DNA of 64,000 bases from Lachnospiraceae bacterium (GTDB lineage Bacteria > Bacillota > Clostridia > Lachnospirales > Lachnospiraceae), in the NCBI GenBank assembly GCA_017938405.1, contig JAGBBP010000014.1, positions 386,702-450,701 on the forward strand, given 5' to 3'. Positions 63,977-64,000 of the stretch are shown one piece after another. Numbering within the stretch: position 1 is the first letter of the stretch; each line of letters opens with the position of its first letter. A program made the position numbers and the translations under genes. The notes beneath the pieces were generated by a model. It worked only from the letters and a program-made list of their open reading frames with translations, made no database searches and was not told the origin of the DNA.

Positions 63977-64000
63977 ATATGATTTTATAACAGAACTCCT
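63969..64000 (+). CDS. Start of a probable transposase gene (cut by the window edge)
   Basis: ATG at 63969 after AGAAAGGA, giving MPIYDFITELL before the edge. The flanking GGGGGTAAATAAAAA stretch, own promoter and protective inverted repeat suggest an insertion sequence left end; the family (an ISL3-like start is possible) cannot be fixed from 11 residues. Confidence 0.35.
   Translation, partial: MPIYDFITEL

Noticed and set aside
1..64000. tRNA and rRNA genes
   Set aside because: No cloverleaf-like segment or rRNA-like sequence was recognised by eye; a covariance model search would settle it.

Overview
The window looks like a chromosome segment of a Lachnospiraceae-type Clostridium relative. 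Base composition is moderate, nearly all genes lie on the minus strand, the ribosome binding sites are strong AGGAGG types, and promoters match the vegetative TTGACA/TATAAT pattern. The gene set fits this group: type III glutamine synthetase, HemZ, a DUF6147 secreted protein, PadR, an Agr-type peptide quorum system and many lipoproteins. The taxonomic call is an inference from gene content.

Left part (1-16.6 kb): an ATPase cut by the window edge, argS, a MarR regulator with a cysteine-binding-type protein, a 287 bp palindromic element, a PspC/DUF4097 envelope-stress pair, glnN, a frameshifted mscS, glgB, a YesL-like membrane protein, a heterodimeric ABC exporter and cspA. Middle (26-49.8 kb): an ABC exporter pair with a DUF1854 protein downstream of aspS; apt-relA-MBL hydrolase-hemZ-HD-GYP; a DUF4143 ATPase; a TetR regulator coupled to a 1569-residue cell-wall surface protein; dut with an M18 aminopeptidase; and a MATE pump.

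The most unusual content is a pair of parallel loci. Locus A (17.6-24.7 kb) encodes a small secreted cysteine protein, two tandem-duplicated lipoproteins, a lipoprotein fusing a propeller-like region to a solute-binding domain, a small single-TM protein and two MalF/MalG-type permeases, with no ATPase. Locus B (53.4-63.8 kb) has the same set, but its small secreted protein is the last gene of a complete agr operon: agrA and agrC upstream, then agrD, agrB and the secreted protein, with agrB and the last gene overlapping by 4 bp. I propose that peptide signalling, a secreted cysteine protein and a permease/lipoprotein module work together in locus B, and that locus A is a paralogue without its own agr genes.

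Other points: an AraC-type DNA-binding domain fused to a Rel/SpoT-like HD domain that has lost catalytic residues (50.4-51.3 kb); an A8 tract that puts the DUF6147 gene out of frame just after its start codon; a 16 bp perfect inverted repeat flanking the locus A peptide gene; a hairpin beginning at the predicted +1 of the cspA transcript; and the left end of an insertion-sequence-like element at the right edge, with an inverted repeat that could fold over its start codon only in read-through transcripts. Several starts were moved downstream from the longest reading frame because of Shine-Dalgarno and promoter positions. No tRNA, rRNA, CRISPR array or recognisable riboswitch was seen.
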